DNA of 64,000 nt. It comes from Pseudoxanthomonas composti. Lineage in GTDB: Bacteria > Pseudomonadota > Gammaproteobacteria > Xanthomonadales > Xanthomonadaceae. Of the stretch, positions 9,279 through 18,663 are shown in pieces. Within the stretch, counting starts at the first letter, position 1. Each line of letters opens with the position of its first letter. Below the pieces are notes generated by a model that saw only the letters and a program-made list of their open reading frames with translations, was not told where the DNA came from and made no database searches. Location: assembly GCF_004122095.1 (NCBI RefSeq), contig NZ_SAWZ01000001.1, positions 682,001 to 746,000 of the forward strand. Direction: 5' to 3'. A program made the translations under genes and the position numbers.

Positions 9279-9635
9279 TCAACGCGGCTTTGCGGCCGCG
9301 CTCGCCTTGCCGGTCTTGCGCGGCCTGGGCTTGGGCAGCGGCAGCGCTGCAGCGGTGGCCCGCAGCAGCCGCGACAACACGTCGGATTGCTCGACCGGGT
9401 CGATCAGCAGGTGCGGCCTGGCACCGGGAAACGGGGCGCCCATGGCCTGCTCGGGTTCCAGCAGTGCGTGACCGGCTTCGGTGGACTTGACGAACAGCTG
9501 GTTGTCGCAGACCAGCGCCACCACCTTGCCATCCAGGTACAGCGCATACTCGCCGAACATCTTGCGCCAGCTCAGCGCCGCGTCCAGGCGGGCCTGGCCC
9601 GCGATTTCCTCGATGAAGGAGGGGTCGGCCGCCAT
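9279..9635 (-). CDS. TfoX N-terminal domain protein
   Basis: A 118-residue protein matching the TfoX/Sxy N-terminal domain (SWRKMFGEYALYLDGKVVALVCDNQLFVKST), the domain of competence regulators that act with CRP. Only this domain is present; the usual C-terminal TfoX domain is absent and replaced by a basic Pro/Lys/Arg/Ala tail. Many free-standing TfoX_N proteins are of unknown function, so a role in competence should not be assumed. It lies 10 bases before the end of the CysB-type gene on the same strand, with coding order regulator then this gene, which suggests co-transcription. Confidence 0.82.
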   Translation of the reverse strand: MAADPSFIEEIAGQARLDAALSWRKMFGEYALYLDGKVVALVCDNQLFVKSTEAGHALLEPEQAMGAPFPGARPHLLIDPVEQSDVLSRLLRATAAALPLPKPRPRKTGKASAAAKPR

Positions 9636-9645
9636 CGGCGTGCCT

Positions 9646-10629
9646 TCAGTTGGTGATGGTCTGGGTCAGCGATTCCCAGGTTGGCGGCAGCGGCCAGTCG
9701 GCGTCCTGGTTGCCGTCCATCACCCGCCGCAGGTCGCGCTTGTCCACCTGTGGGGCCAGGGCATGCACCAGGTCCAGCGCATAGTCGCGCAGTACGCGCT
9801 CGCGCGGCAGCACCGCCCAGGCGATGCACTCCTTGATCTCCGCTGGCGCCACCCAGGCGCGCAGGTCGCCATCGCTGGCGTTGATCGCCATCTCCGCCAG
9901 CAGGCCCACGCCCATGCCGGCGCGCACATAGGTCTTGATCAGATCCGCATCCAGCGCGGTCATGGCGATATGCGGCTCCAGCCCGCTCTCGGCGAAGGCA
10001 CGCTGCAGCGAAGAGCCCGGGCGGGTGGAGGACTCGTAGCTCACCAGCGGATAGGCGGCCAGCGTGGCCAGGTCCGGGGCGCGCCGCTGCTGGTCCAGCG
10101 CGTGATCGCGCGGCACCACCACCAGCCGGCGCCAGCGATACAGCGGGATCGCCAGCCCGCCCTGCGGGGTGTCGCCGGAGGTGCTGATGACGGCCATGTC
10201 GGCATCGCCCTGACCCAGCAGATCCAGCGCGTCGCGCTCACCGGCGTGCTGCAGGTGCACGCTGACCTGCGGATAGGCCTGCTTGATCTGCGCCACCGCC
10301 GGCGGCAGCACGAAGCGCGATTGCGTGTGGGTGGTGGCCAGGATCAGCTGGCCGTGCGCCTCGCGCCGCTGGTTGGCGGCGAAGGTGCGGATATTGTTGG
10401 CCTCGGCCAGCACGATGCGCGCCCGCTCGATCACCTCGGCCCCGGCCGGCGTGACCGACTCCAGGCTGCGCCCGCGGCGCACGAACAGCAGGAAGCCCAG
10501 CTCGTCCTCCAACTGCTTGAGCTGCTTGGACAGCCCAGGTTGGGTGGCGTGCACACGCTGGGCGGCCACAGTGATGTTGAACTCCGCATCGGCGATGGCC
10601 ACCAGGTAGCGCAGCTGGGTCAGGGTCAT
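9646..10629 (-). CDS. cysB: CysB-type LysR family transcriptional regulator
   Basis: A 327-residue LysR regulator: N-terminal winged helix (MTLTQLRYLVAIADAEFNITVAAQRVHATQPGLSKQLKQLE), linker helix, and a substrate-binding domain. The wHTH sequence and the ligand-loop TTHTQSRFVLP are typical of CysB/Cbl, where N-acetylserine or sulfate-related ligands are sensed. It is divergent from cysG-cysK across 278 bases, the arrangement expected for the activator of assimilatory sulfur genes. The start at 10629 is the family start; the frame extends further upstream without justification. Confidence 0.88.
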   Translation of the reverse strand: MTLTQLRYLVAIADAEFNITVAAQRVHATQPGLSKQLKQLEDELGFLLFVRRGRSLESVTPAGAEVIERARIVLAEANNIRTFAANQRREAHGQLILATTHTQSRFVLPPAVAQIKQAYPQVSVHLQHAGERDALDLLGQGDADMAVISTSGDTPQGGLAIPLYRWRRLVVVPRDHALDQQRRAPDLATLAAYPLVSYESSTRPGSSLQRAFAESGLEPHIAMTALDADLIKTYVRAGMGVGLLAEMAINASDGDLRAWVAPAEIKECIAWAVLPRERVLRDYALDLVHALAPQVDKRDLRRVMDGNQDADWPLPPTWESLTQTITN

Positions 10630-10907
10630 GCGGGCAATCCCGGCGATGAAGCGTTCAAGGTATCCGTGCACGCGCTGGCCCGACCACGCCCCGCCGCGGC
10701 ACGGCGGCGCACCGTGGATGCGTTGCGCCCCGCAGGCGCCAGGGATGTGATGAAAGGTCGAGCGCACACGACAGATGGCCTGCGACTGTAAGCCACCGAC
10801 CGTCACCAGCATATAACCGAAAGTAATCTGCAGTATCCGATCCACCATTTCCGGGGTGATGGACGCGCCGGTTAGCGTCGGTCCTCTGTCTTTACACCGC
10901 TTCCCTC
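10630..10907. promoter_or_regulatory. Divergent cysB / cysG control region
   Basis: A 278-base gap between divergent genes. The stretch 10812-10845 is AT-rich for this genome (ATATAACCGAAAGTAATC) and is the most plausible place for the cysG promoter and a CysB site. No exact CysB consensus could be asserted by eye. Confidence 0.4.
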
Positions 10908-12374
10908 GTGACCGCATCGTTGCCCCCTGCCGCCCTGTTCCCCCTGTTCGCGGACCTGCGCGGGCGGGCCGTGCGCGTGGTGGGCGGCGGCGCGGTGGCC
11001 GAGCGCAAGATCGAGGCCCTGCTGCACGCCGGCGCCCTGCCCCGCGTGGGCGCGCCGGCCCTGAGCCCGCGCCTGGCGCAGTGGGTCGCCCAGGGTCGTA
11101 TCGCATGGGATTCCGGCAGCTTCACCCCGGCCTGGCTGGACGAGGTGTGGCTGGTGATCGCCGCCACCGACGAGGCCAGCGTCAATCGCGCGGTCGCCGC
11201 CCAGGCCGAAGCGCGCCGGCTGCTGGCCAACGTGGTGGACGATGCCGAGCTGTCCAGCTTCCAGGTGCCGGCCATCGTCGAACGCGGCGAACTGCAGATC
11301 GCCATTTCCAGCGGCGGCCACGCGCCGATGGTTGCGCGCCACCTGCGCCGCCAGTTGGAAACCCTGCTGGACGAGTCCTGGGGTTCGCTGGTGGCCCTGC
11401 TCGGCCGCCAGCGCGCGCGCATCCGGGCGCGTTTTCCGGACATGGGCCAGCGCCGCCGCTTCTTCGAACACCTGCTTGCCGGTGCGGTGCCGCGCCTGCT
11501 GCGCCAGCGCCAGGACGCGGCGGCCGAGACCGAACTGCAGCGCGCCTTGGCCACCGCGGCAGAGGCGCCGTTGGCTGGCACGGTGACGCTGGTGGGCGCC
11601 GGCCCGGGCGATGCGGGCCTGCTGACCCTCAATGCGCTGCGCGCGATGAACCAGGCCGATGTGATCCTGCACGATCGCCTGGTCAGCGCCGAGGTGCTGG
11701 CCATGGCCCGGCGCGATGCGACCCGCATCGAGGTCGGCAAGTCCGCAAAGGGCCATAGCACGCGGCAGGAGGACATCCATGCGCTGATGCTGGAGCACGC
11801 CCGCGCCGGCAAGCGCGTGGTGCGGCTCAAGGGCGGCGACCCATTCGTGTTCGGCCGCGGTGGTGAGGAACTGGAAGTGCTCAAGGCCCATGGCATCGCC
11901 TTCGAGGTGGTGCCGGGCATCACCGCCGCGCTGGCCTGCGCGGCCTACGCCGGCGTCCCGCTCACCCACCGCGACCACGCCCAGGCGGTACGCCTGGTGA
12001 CCGCGCACTGCAAGGACTCCATGGACACCCTGGACTGGCAGGCGCTGGCGCAGGAACGGCAGACGCTTGCCGTGTACATGGGCGTGGCCGGGCTGGAAAC
12101 CTTCCGCGACCGGCTGCTCGCGCACGGCCGCGCCGCCGCCACGCCCTTCGCCCTGGTCGAGAACGGCTCGCAGCGCGAGCAGCGCGTCATCACCGGGACG
12201 TTGGCGGACCTGGCCGAGACCGCGCGCCTGTTCGAGGTCGCCTCGCCCGCGCTGCTGATCCTGGGCGAAGTGGCCGCCCTGGCGCATCCCCTGCACTGGC
12301 ACGGCGCTCCCCCATTGAGTGCCCCGACACAAGCCCGCAACACCCACGCGCCTACCTTGTCGCGCGCGGCCTGA
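10908..12374 (+). CDS. cysG: Siroheme synthase (multifunctional CysG)
   Basis: A 488-residue enzyme making sirohaem for sulfite reductase from uroporphyrinogen III. The N-terminal precorrin-2 dehydrogenase/ferrochelatase domain has the NAD site [11 protein letters not shown] (about residue 24) and ISSGGHAP (about 133), the region of the phosphorylated Ser in Salmonella CysG. The C-terminal uroporphyrinogen-III C-methyltransferase domain begins at [14 protein letters not shown] (about 228) and contains [17 protein letters not shown]. Length is normal for the fused form. It starts with GTG. The gene is 45 bases ahead of cysK and divergent from the CysB-type regulator. Confidence 0.95.
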   Translation: MTASLPPAALFPLFADLRGRAVRVVGGGAVAERKIEALLHAGALPRVGAPALSPRLAQWVAQGRIAWDSGSFTPAWLDEVWLVIAATDEASVNRAVAAQAEARRLLANVVDDAELSSFQVPAIVERGELQIAISSGGHAPMVARHLRRQLETLLDESWGSLVALLGRQRARIRARFPDMGQRRRFFEHLLAGAVPRLLRQRQDAAAETELQRALATAAEAPLAGTVTLVGAGPGDAGLLTLNALRAMNQADVILHDRLVSAEVLAMARRDATRIEVGKSAKGHSTRQEDIHALMLEHARAGKRVVRLKGGDPFVFGRGGEELEVLKAHGIAFEVVPGITAALACAAYAGVPLTHRDHAQAVRLVTAHCKDSMDTLDWQALAQERQTLAVYMGVAGLETFRDRLLAHGRAAATPFALVENGSQREQRVITGTLADLAETARLFEVASPALLILGEVAALAHPLHWHGAPPLSAPTQARNTHAPTLSRAA

Positions 12375-12419
12375 TCCCCACTCACCTATCCCGCGGTTCG
12401 CAACGGAGACCTTCGCACC

Positions 12420-13379
12420 ATGGCCCTCTACGACAACATCCTGGACACCATCGGCAATACGCCGATCGTCAAGCTGAGCCGCCTGGCGCCGGCGCACACC
12501 ACCGTCTATGCCAAGGTCGAGTCGTTCAACCCGGGCGGCTCGGTCAAGGACCGCCTGGCGCTGGCGATCATCCTGGACGCCGAGGCCAAGGGCCTGCTCA
12601 AGCCGGGCGACACGGTGGTGGAGGCGACCTCCGGCAACACCGGCGTGGCCCTGGCCATGGTCTGCGCCGCGCGCGGCTACAAGTTCGTGGCGACCATGGT
12701 GGAGACCTTCTCCATCGAGCGCCGCAAGCTGATGCGCGCCTATGGCGCCAAGGTGATCCTGACCCCGGCCGCCGAGCGCGGCAGCGGCATGGTGCGCAAG
12801 GCCAAGGAGCTGGCCGAACAGCACGGCTGGTTCCTGGCCAGCCAGTTCGCCAACCCGGCCAACCCCGCCTATCACCGCAACACCACCGCTCCGGAAATCC
12901 TGCGCGACTTCGCCGGCAAGCGCCTGGACTTCTTCGTCAGCGGCTGGGGCACCGGCGGCACCCTCACCGGCGTGGGCGAAGTCCTGAAGCTGGCGCGCCC
13001 GGAGACCAAGATCATCGCCACCGAACCGGCCGGCGCGGCCCTGCTCAAGGGCGAGGAGTGGAAGCCGCACAAGATCCAGGGCTGGACCCCGGACTTCGTG
13101 CCCGAGGTGCTCAACCGCGAGGTCTACGACGAGCTGTATACCGTGGACGATACGCGCGCCATCGCCACCTCCCAGCGCCTGGCCGCCGAGGAAGGCATCT
13201 TCGTGGGCATCTCCGCCGGCGCCACCCTGGCCACCGCGCTGGAGGTGGCGGAAAAAGCCGTGCCCGGCTCGGTGATCCTGGCGATGCTGCCCGATACCGG
13301 CGAGCGCTACTTCTCCACGCCGCTATTCGCCGAGGTCAACGAAGGCAGCGACGACGAATGGCTGGCCGGCCTGCCCTGA
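12420..13379 (+). CDS. cysK: Cysteine synthase A
   Basis: A 319-residue PLP enzyme (O-acetylserine sulfhydrylase) that makes L-cysteine from O-acetylserine and sulfide. The PLP lysine is K43 in NPGGSVKDRLA; the phosphate loop TSGNTG lies near residue 70; the glycine loop GTGGTLTGVG is near 180; and ISAGAT follows near 265. Length and full-length similarity are normal for CysK. Co-transcribed with cysG, linking sirohaem for sulfite reduction to sulfide fixation. ATG is preceded by a GGAG site. Confidence 0.96.
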   Translation: MALYDNILDTIGNTPIVKLSRLAPAHTTVYAKVESFNPGGSVKDRLALAIILDAEAKGLLKPGDTVVEATSGNTGVALAMVCAARGYKFVATMVETFSIERRKLMRAYGAKVILTPAAERGSGMVRKAKELAEQHGWFLASQFANPANPAYHRNTTAPEILRDFAGKRLDFFVSGWGTGGTLTGVGEVLKLARPETKIIATEPAGAALLKGEEWKPHKIQGWTPDFVPEVLNREVYDELYTVDDTRAIATSQRLAAEEGIFVGISAGATLATALEVAEKAVPGSVILAMLPDTGERYFSTPLFAEVNEGSDDEWLAGLP

Positions 13380-13400
13380 TCGGTTTTGCACCGCTGCATA

Positions 13401-13434
13401 CGACATCGGCGCCCTGGTGGCGCCGATGTCGTTC
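13401..13434 (+). terminator. Hairpin terminator after cysK
   Basis: A perfect 13-bp stem CGACATCGGCGCC / GGCGCCGATGTCG with loop CTGGT, 21 bases after cysK and between convergent genes. The following T run is short (TTCG), so it may serve both directions. Confidence 0.65.
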
Positions 13435-13448
13435 GAGACGGATGTGAT

Positions 13449-13892
13449 TCAAGACCCCAGCCAGGCCAGCGATTTGAAGCCGGGTCGTAGCGCGTCCTCC
13501 TTCAGCTTTTCACCGATATCGTCGCCCACCGAGATATCGAAGCCATTGAGGCGCCACTTCGGGCCGATATCCGACATGTTGAACTCCAGTCGCGCAGCGC
13601 TTTCCGTCGTGACCAAGAGGTAGACCTGACGGGTGTAGTGCGCACCATAGAGCTCCTCAAGGATCAGGTCGTGGGCTCTCACCTCGCCCAGCCTCATGGC
13701 TTTCAGTCGCGCCCTGAGCAACTCGTTGCTTTCGCTAACATTCGACCTGCTTTGATCGAATAGAAAATCGACAGCTTCCGGGGTCTTGCCCGAGCTGAGA
13801 AGCTCAAAGAACCTCTCCGGGATCTCATTGGGCGATTTGGCCTGCACCGTTCCACACAGCAGCAGGCATCCCAGTAACCAGACAGCTTTCAT
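13449..13892 (-). CDS. Small secreted hypothetical protein
   Basis: A 147-residue protein with a clear Sec signal peptide (MKAVWLLGCLLLCGTVQA-K) and no later membrane segment, so probably periplasmic. The start at 13892 has GGAGG five bases upstream. The mature part is mixed helix/strand with ERFFELLSSGKTPEAVDFLFD near its start and MSDIGPKWRLNGFDIS near its end, the look of an NTF2-like or DUF3887-type fold, but I cannot assign a family. It is convergent with cysK and in line behind the adenosine deaminase gene, separated by 88 bases. Confidence 0.7.
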   Translation of the reverse strand: MKAVWLLGCLLLCGTVQAKSPNEIPERFFELLSSGKTPEAVDFLFDQSRSNVSESNELLRARLKAMRLGEVRAHDLILEELYGAHYTRQVYLLVTTESAARLEFNMSDIGPKWRLNGFDISVGDDIGEKLKEDALRPGFKSLAWLGS

Positions 13893-13980
13893 CCGAACCT
13901 CCATATTCGTTGAAGAAGGACCTCGCCCAGAGGTTACGTCAAGTACATCGGTTGTTGTCCATTCCGGCCAATGACGCGAC

Positions 13981-15588
13981 TCAGCGCGAACGCGAACCCG
14001 ATCCACCACGCCGCGCCCGCGCGTCCTGTGCATGCAGCGCCAGGGTCTCCAGCTCGAACGACGCCAGATCCCGTTCCAGCTGCCATTGCAGCTGCGCCTT
14101 CTCGCTGTTCTGGATCAGATTGGCGCAGGCCGCGTCTGGGTCGGTAAGCGGCCTGGAAAGCGCTGCCGCACAGCTGCCCACCGGCGTGCGGCCATCGCCC
14201 TTCCACAGGCTCTGGCCGGGGATGAAGGCATAGGTCAGGCCATTGCGCACGATCTGCTTGAGCGTGGGGTAATCCAGCTGTTGCTCCTGGACCGCGCGCA
14301 GGTACTCCTGCGTCATGTCGCTGCGCGAGACGCCCTCATCGTCGGTGGACAGCACCACCGGGACGCCAGCCTGCAGATACATGTGCAGCGGATGGTCCGC
14401 GCCTTTCACGCCTAGGATCCCATCGTTGCTGCTGAGGTTGATCTCAACCGCGACCCCATCGCGGGCCATGGCCTGCAGCAGGGCATAGGGCGCATCTTCG
14501 TAGCCGATGTCCACGCCATGGCCGATGCGGCGCGCGCCGGCAGCGACCGCCTCGCGGATGTGGAAGCGCAGCGCCTCCGGCGGCACCAGCCCCAGGGTGA
14601 GTTCGCCGGCATGCAGGGCCAGCGGCACCTGCCGATAGCGCTGGGACAGCGTTCGGAACATCGCCATGTGCAGGCGGTAATCGGCCAGCGCCACCGGGTG
14701 ATCTTCCGGCGCGACGATGTTCACCCCGGCCACGCGCCGCGGATCGGCGTCGGCCAGCGCGTAGCCCATCAGCATCTGCCCGAACACCGCCGCCGGGGGC
14801 AGCACGCGCAGCACATAGGGCATGTAGCGGTAGCGTACCTGGCAGGCCGCACTGGCCGCGGCGGTCTCGCAGCGCAGCAGCGTGCGCACCTTGGCATCGA
14901 GCTGGGCGAACTCATCGCGCGCCTGCGCCACCAGGCCCGGCAGCTGCGCTTCCAGCGGCGCCAGGTTGGCCTGCAGGTCCTGGCCCTGCCAAGGCTGCTC
15001 GGCCGCCAACTTCGCCAGCACGCCGGACTGGGTCGGGTTGGTCATCAATTCAACGTAGGACACGCGGTCGCGCGCGGCCTGTTCCAGGGTGGCGGCGACC
15101 TGTTCGGCCTTGCGCGGATTCAGGGCGTCGAAACGCGCGAAGGTCCTGAAAAACTGGTCGTGCCCGGAGGCAGCGCCTTGCCCGGGCTGGTAGTTGCGCA
15201 TGGACAGTGCATCAACCGTGGCTGCGTACAAGGCGGCATCGCGGGCGGCCAGGCCGCGCGCAGGCACGCGCTCGGCATCGCAGGGCCCGGCCGAGATGGC
15301 GTGGTCGTCGCTGCGCGCCACGCACAGCCCGTCCTCGGCCGCCCAGCGCAGGAAATCCTCGGCATAGATGCTGCCGCCCAGGTGGTTGTGCAGATCGGCG
15401 CCCTTGGGCATGGCCTGCAGCAAGGCGCGCAGCTGCGGCGTGCGCGTGCGGGCCTGGTCCATCAGTGCCGCCACCTGCGCCTGCCGCGGTGCGTCGGCCG
15501 CAGGCCGTGCGGCGGCGGCCGTCGCGTGCAAGGCCAGCGCCAGCGCCAGCCAGTACGCGCACATGCGCGCGCCCTGGATTCTTTTCAC
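13981..15588 (-). CDS. Exported adenosine deaminase family protein
   Basis: A 535-residue metallo-hydrolase of the adenosine/AMP deaminase superfamily. Zinc and catalytic motifs are intact: HNHLGGS near residue 67, HAGE near 330, RIGHGVDI, and STDDEGVSR near 410. A Sec signal peptide (MCAYWLALALALHATAAAA) precedes the domain, so unlike cytosolic Add it should act in the periplasm or outside, as in the ADGF-like group. Length well above 330-residue Add fits that group. It may start at 15588 or at the in-frame ATG at 15564. The likely role is salvage of extracellular nucleosides; exact substrate unproven. Confidence 0.88.
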   Translation of the reverse strand: MKRIQGARMCAYWLALALALHATAAAARPAADAPRQAQVAALMDQARTRTPQLRALLQAMPKGADLHNHLGGSIYAEDFLRWAAEDGLCVARSDDHAISAGPCDAERVPARGLAARDAALYAATVDALSMRNYQPGQGAASGHDQFFRTFARFDALNPRKAEQVAATLEQAARDRVSYVELMTNPTQSGVLAKLAAEQPWQGQDLQANLAPLEAQLPGLVAQARDEFAQLDAKVRTLLRCETAAASAACQVRYRYMPYVLRVLPPAAVFGQMLMGYALADADPRRVAGVNIVAPEDHPVALADYRLHMAMFRTLSQRYRQVPLALHAGELTLGLVPPEALRFHIREAVAAGARRIGHGVDIGYEDAPYALLQAMARDGVAVEINLSSNDGILGVKGADHPLHMYLQAGVPVVLSTDDEGVSRSDMTQEYLRAVQEQQLDYPTLKQIVRNGLTYAFIPGQSLWKGDGRTPVGSCAAALSRPLTDPDAACANLIQNSEKAQLQWQLERDLASFELETLALHAQDARARRGGSGSRSR

Positions 15589-15728
15589 AATCGCCCCCTT
15601 GATCGTGCGTCATGTCGCCACCGTCGGGCGACGTCCCCCGCGGACGACCCGGATGGCCGGCTCGATCGCGCGCTAAGATGGATCGTTATCGAGTCATCAT
15701 GCAGCAGGAAGTCGTGTCGGAAAACAGG

Positions 15729-16223
15729 ATGTCCACCGAGGTTGCACGCAAGGGCGGCAAGGTCCCCTTGCTGGTCCGCACCACCTCGCCCACGCACTTC
15801 GCGCTGGCCCTGCTGGCGGCGCTGGGCCTGCAACGCATCGCGCCGATCCCGTTGCCCGCGCAGGATTCGCAGCAGACCATCCAGGTCATCGGCGGCCTGC
15901 TCGCCGAGCTGGGCCTGGCCGCGGCGGTGGTGTGTTTCGTGTTGTTCGCCTGGCGCAGGACCACATTCATCCCGGAAGGCACGCCCTCGCGCCTGGTGAT
16001 CCAGGGGCCGTACCGGGTCAGCCGCAATCCCATGTACGTCAGCCTGGTCCTGAGCTATGTCGGCCTGGCCGGCGTCCTGCTGCTGCCCTGGGCCCTGGTG
16101 CTGCTGCCCCTGCCGCTGCTGGCGCTGCAACGCGTGCTGATCCCCTTCGAGGAAGCGCGCCTGCGGGCAGAGTTCGGCCGCGACTACGAGCGCTACTGCC
16201 AACGCGTCCGCCGCTGGCTCTGA
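15729..16223 (+). CDS. Isoprenylcysteine carboxyl methyltransferase-like membrane protein
   Basis: About 164 residues with four hydrophobic segments and the C-terminal signature of the ICMT/PEMT fold: GPYRVSRNPMYVSLVLSYVG, then EEARLRAEFGRDYERYCQRVRRWL, which forms the S-adenosylmethionine and membrane-edge site in this family. Bacterial members are usually annotated isoprenylcysteine carboxyl methyltransferase family proteins but act on unknown, probably lipid or small-molecule, substrates. The start is uncertain: ATG codons at 15678, 15699 and 15729 are all in frame and none has a strong ribosome site. It is divergent from the adenosine deaminase gene. Confidence 0.8.
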   Translation: MSTEVARKGGKVPLLVRTTSPTHFALALLAALGLQRIAPIPLPAQDSQQTIQVIGGLLAELGLAAAVVCFVLFAWRRTTFIPEGTPSRLVIQGPYRVSRNPMYVSLVLSYVGLAGVLLLPWALVLLPLPLLALQRVLIPFEEARLRAEFGRDYERYCQRVRRWL

Positions 16224-16226
16224 GTC

Positions 16227-16312
16227 CGCTGGGGTGGATGGCGCTCCACCACCCTCGATCCGCGACACCTCCACCCACGTAGGGTGGATGGCGCTTTCCC
16301 ATCCACCATCGC
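16227..16312. repeat. Two GTAGGGTGGA-type palindromic repeat elements
   Basis: Two related units follow the methyltransferase-like gene: GGGTGGATGGCGCTCCACC-type (16230-16256) and GTAGGGTGGATGGCGC with TCCCATCCACC (16279-16308). Both fold back on themselves. They belong to the same family as the tandem array at 56.76-57.33 kb (GTAGGGTGGA / TCCACCCTAC core). Confidence 0.6.
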
Positions 16313-16438
16313 CAGCTCGAAATCCAAAGGTTGCAACTGCGACCACGCCGCCAAGTGTGCAGGCCCCGCCAACTCATGCTTAGGATGTAGGGCGCCTTGC
16401 CAAAGCCCGCGCACCGACCCTGACCCTCGAGATCGCCG

Positions 16439-17602
16439 ATGCCCTCGCCTCCGCGCCTTTCCACACCTCAGCTTCCACCTCTTTTGCGCTGGTGCACCCT
16501 GCTGTGCCTGTGCCTGGCTGCCCTGCCCGCGGCAGCCCTGGACACCAGCGCCCTGCAGGCGCAGCTGGAAACCCTGCGCGCGGCCGCGCATGCCCCAGGC
16601 GCCTCGGCCGCGATCATGGTCAAGGGCGAGCTGGTCTATAGCGCCGGCGTGGGGCTGGCCGACGTGGAAAACCAGGTCCCGATGACCGGGGCCAGCGTGC
16701 ACAACATCGGCTCGGTCTCCAAGGTGCTGGCCGTGGTGGGCCTGATGCAGCTGGTGGAGCAGGACAAGCTCAAGCTGGATGCGCAGATCCAGGCCTATGC
16801 ACCGTGGTTTCCCCGCAAGCAGGCACCGATCACCGTGCGCCAGATCCTCACCCACACTTCGGGCATCCGTCATTACAAGGACGGCGAGTTCGGCGAGGGC
16901 GATGTGCTGATGTACCGGCAGTGGAACGACATCCAGGCCGCCTCGCAACGCTGGAAGGACGATCCGCTGCTGTTCGACCCGGGCCGCTACTGGAACTATT
17001 CCTCCTACGCCACCAACCTGCTGCAGGCGGCGATGGAGCAGGCCAGCGGCCGGCCGCTGGAAGACTACCTGCGCGCGCAGGTGTGGCAGCCGGCCGGCAT
17101 GACCAGCACCCAGTTCGACATTCCCGCCCGCATCGTGCCGCGCCGCGCCCATGCCTACGAGTACGACAAGGCCACCGGCGCACTGACCAACACGCCGCAG
17201 GAAAACGTCAGCTACAAGTTCGTCGGCGGCGGGGTCATCGCCAGCGACGAGGACATGGTGCGCTTCGGTCATGCGCTCAATGCGGGCAAGCTGCTGGGCA
17301 AGCGCGCCATCGCCGAGATGTACCGGCCGCAGCTGAAGCCGGACATCGAAGCGTTCCCGAATCCGGACGGCAGCCCGGCACGCAAGCCGCCTGTGCAGGC
17401 GCTGATCTGGCGCGTGCAGACCGATGGCGCCGGCCGCCGCTACATGGCGCACAGCGGCAGCGTCAAAGGCACCTATTCCTACCTGGCCAACTACGACCAG
17501 CAGGACGTGGTGGTCGCACTGCACGTCAACGCGCAAGGCGGCGAGCCCGACCTGAAAGGCACGGCCGAGGCGCTGGCGGCCTCGGTGCTTGCCGGCCTCT
17601 GA
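16439..17602 (+). CDS. Exported serine hydrolase, beta-lactamase/D,D-peptidase fold
   Basis: A 387-residue protein with a Sec signal peptide (LLCLCLAALPAAA-LD). The penicillin-recognising fold motifs are complete: S92-V-S-K95, the tyrosine motif Y187-S-S in NYSSYATN, and H-S-G near residue 340. It is a class C-like or D-aminopeptidase-like enzyme rather than a proven beta-lactamase. It is 30 bases ahead of the dgcN-dgcA pair on the same strand, so it may release D-amino-acid-containing peptides from cell-wall material for that pathway; this is inference from context. Confidence 0.85.
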   Translation: MPSPPRLSTPQLPPLLRWCTLLCLCLAALPAAALDTSALQAQLETLRAAAHAPGASAAIMVKGELVYSAGVGLADVENQVPMTGASVHNIGSVSKVLAVVGLMQLVEQDKLKLDAQIQAYAPWFPRKQAPITVRQILTHTSGIRHYKDGEFGEGDVLMYRQWNDIQAASQRWKDDPLLFDPGRYWNYSSYATNLLQAAMEQASGRPLEDYLRAQVWQPAGMTSTQFDIPARIVPRRAHAYEYDKATGALTNTPQENVSYKFVGGGVIASDEDMVRFGHALNAGKLLGKRAIAEMYRPQLKPDIEAFPNPDGSPARKPPVQALIWRVQTDGAGRRYMAHSGSVKGTYSYLANYDQQDVVVALHVNAQGGEPDLKGTAEALAASVLAGL

Positions 17603-17632
17603 ACCCTCCCCCCCGGCTTTAGCGAATCCCAC

Positions 17633-18661
17633 ATGCTCCAGGACACCTCCACGCGCGTGCTGACGCTGCGCAAGCCCTACCTGCTGTTCCTCGGCGAGGA
17701 GACGCTGCCGGTCAAGGCCAAGACCGCCTACGGCCTGCGCGACTGGGTGCCCGAGGCCTGCCTCGGCCAGATCCGCATGCCCGAGGGCACCGTGGACCTG
17801 GGCTTGCCGGCGATGACACCGGCGCAGGCTGCCGCAGCTGGCGCCGGCTCGCTGGTGATCGGCGTGACCCCGCGCGGCGGGCACATCCACCCGGGCTGGC
17901 ACCGCCTGTTGCTGGACGCCGTGGACGCCGGGCTGGACATCGTCAGCGGCCTGCACACGCCCCTGCACGCCGTGCCTGGCCTGGCCCAAGCGGCGGCCCG
18001 CGCCGGCGTCGCGCTGGTGGATGTGCGTAGGCCGCCGGACGACCTGCCACGGGCCACCGGCATCAAGCGCAGCGGCAAGCGCGCCCTGACCGTGGGTACC
18101 GACTGCGCACTGGGCAAGAAGTACACGGCGCTGGCGGTGACCCGGGCGCTGCAGGCCGCCGGCGTGGCGGCGGACTTTCGCGCCACCGGGCAGACCGGGC
18201 TGATGATCGCCGGGCAAGGCATCGCCATCGATGCGGTCGTGGCCGACTTCATCGCCGGTGCCGCCGAGTGCCTGTCGCCCGACAACGCCGCGGACCACTG
18301 GGACGTCATCGAAGGCCAGGGCGCGCTGTTCCATCCCGCCTTCGCTGGCGTCACCCTGGGCTTGCTGCACGGCTCCCAGCCCGACGCGCTGATCCTGTGC
18401 CACGACGCCACGCGTACCCACGTGATGAGCTGGCCGGACTATCCCCTGCCCTCGCTCACCGACGCGGCGCGCCTGTACGAGCAAACCGCGCGCCTGACCA
18501 ACCCGGCCGCGCGGGTGGTGGCCGTCAGCCTCAATACCTCGTCCCTGGACGAGCACGCCGCCGCACGCGCCCTGCAGACGGCCAGCGCCGAGCTTGGCGT
18601 GCCGGCCTTCGACCCGCTGCGCAGCCGGCTGGACGGCGTGGTCGCCGCACTGCTGGCGTGA
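17633..18661 (+). CDS. dgcN: D-glutamate N-acetyltransferase DgcN-like (DUF1611)
   Basis: A 342-residue DUF1611 protein. A P-loop-like motif GTDCALGKKYTAL lies near residue 155 and QTGLMIAGQGIAIDAVVADF near 185, both hallmarks of the family. DgcN of Pseudoalteromonas N-acetylates D-glutamate as the first step of D-glutamate use, and DgcA then racemises the product. Here dgcA starts 2 bases after the dgcN stop, so the pair is translationally linked. Function is assigned by family and pairing. Confidence 0.85.
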   Translation: MLQDTSTRVLTLRKPYLLFLGEETLPVKAKTAYGLRDWVPEACLGQIRMPEGTVDLGLPAMTPAQAAAAGAGSLVIGVTPRGGHIHPGWHRLLLDAVDAGLDIVSGLHTPLHAVPGLAQAAARAGVALVDVRRPPDDLPRATGIKRSGKRALTVGTDCALGKKYTALAVTRALQAAGVAADFRATGQTGLMIAGQGIAIDAVVADFIAGAAECLSPDNAADHWDVIEGQGALFHPAFAGVTLGLLHGSQPDALILCHDATRTHVMSWPDYPLPSLTDAARLYEQTARLTNPAARVVAVSLNTSSLDEHAAARALQTASAELGVPAFDPLRSRLDGVVAALLA

Positions 18662-18663
18662 GC

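Noticed and set aside
16439-17602. Antibiotic-resistance beta-lactamase
   Set aside because: The fold motifs are shared by many D,D-peptidases and esterases; operon context with dgcN-dgcA favours a cell-wall or peptide role.
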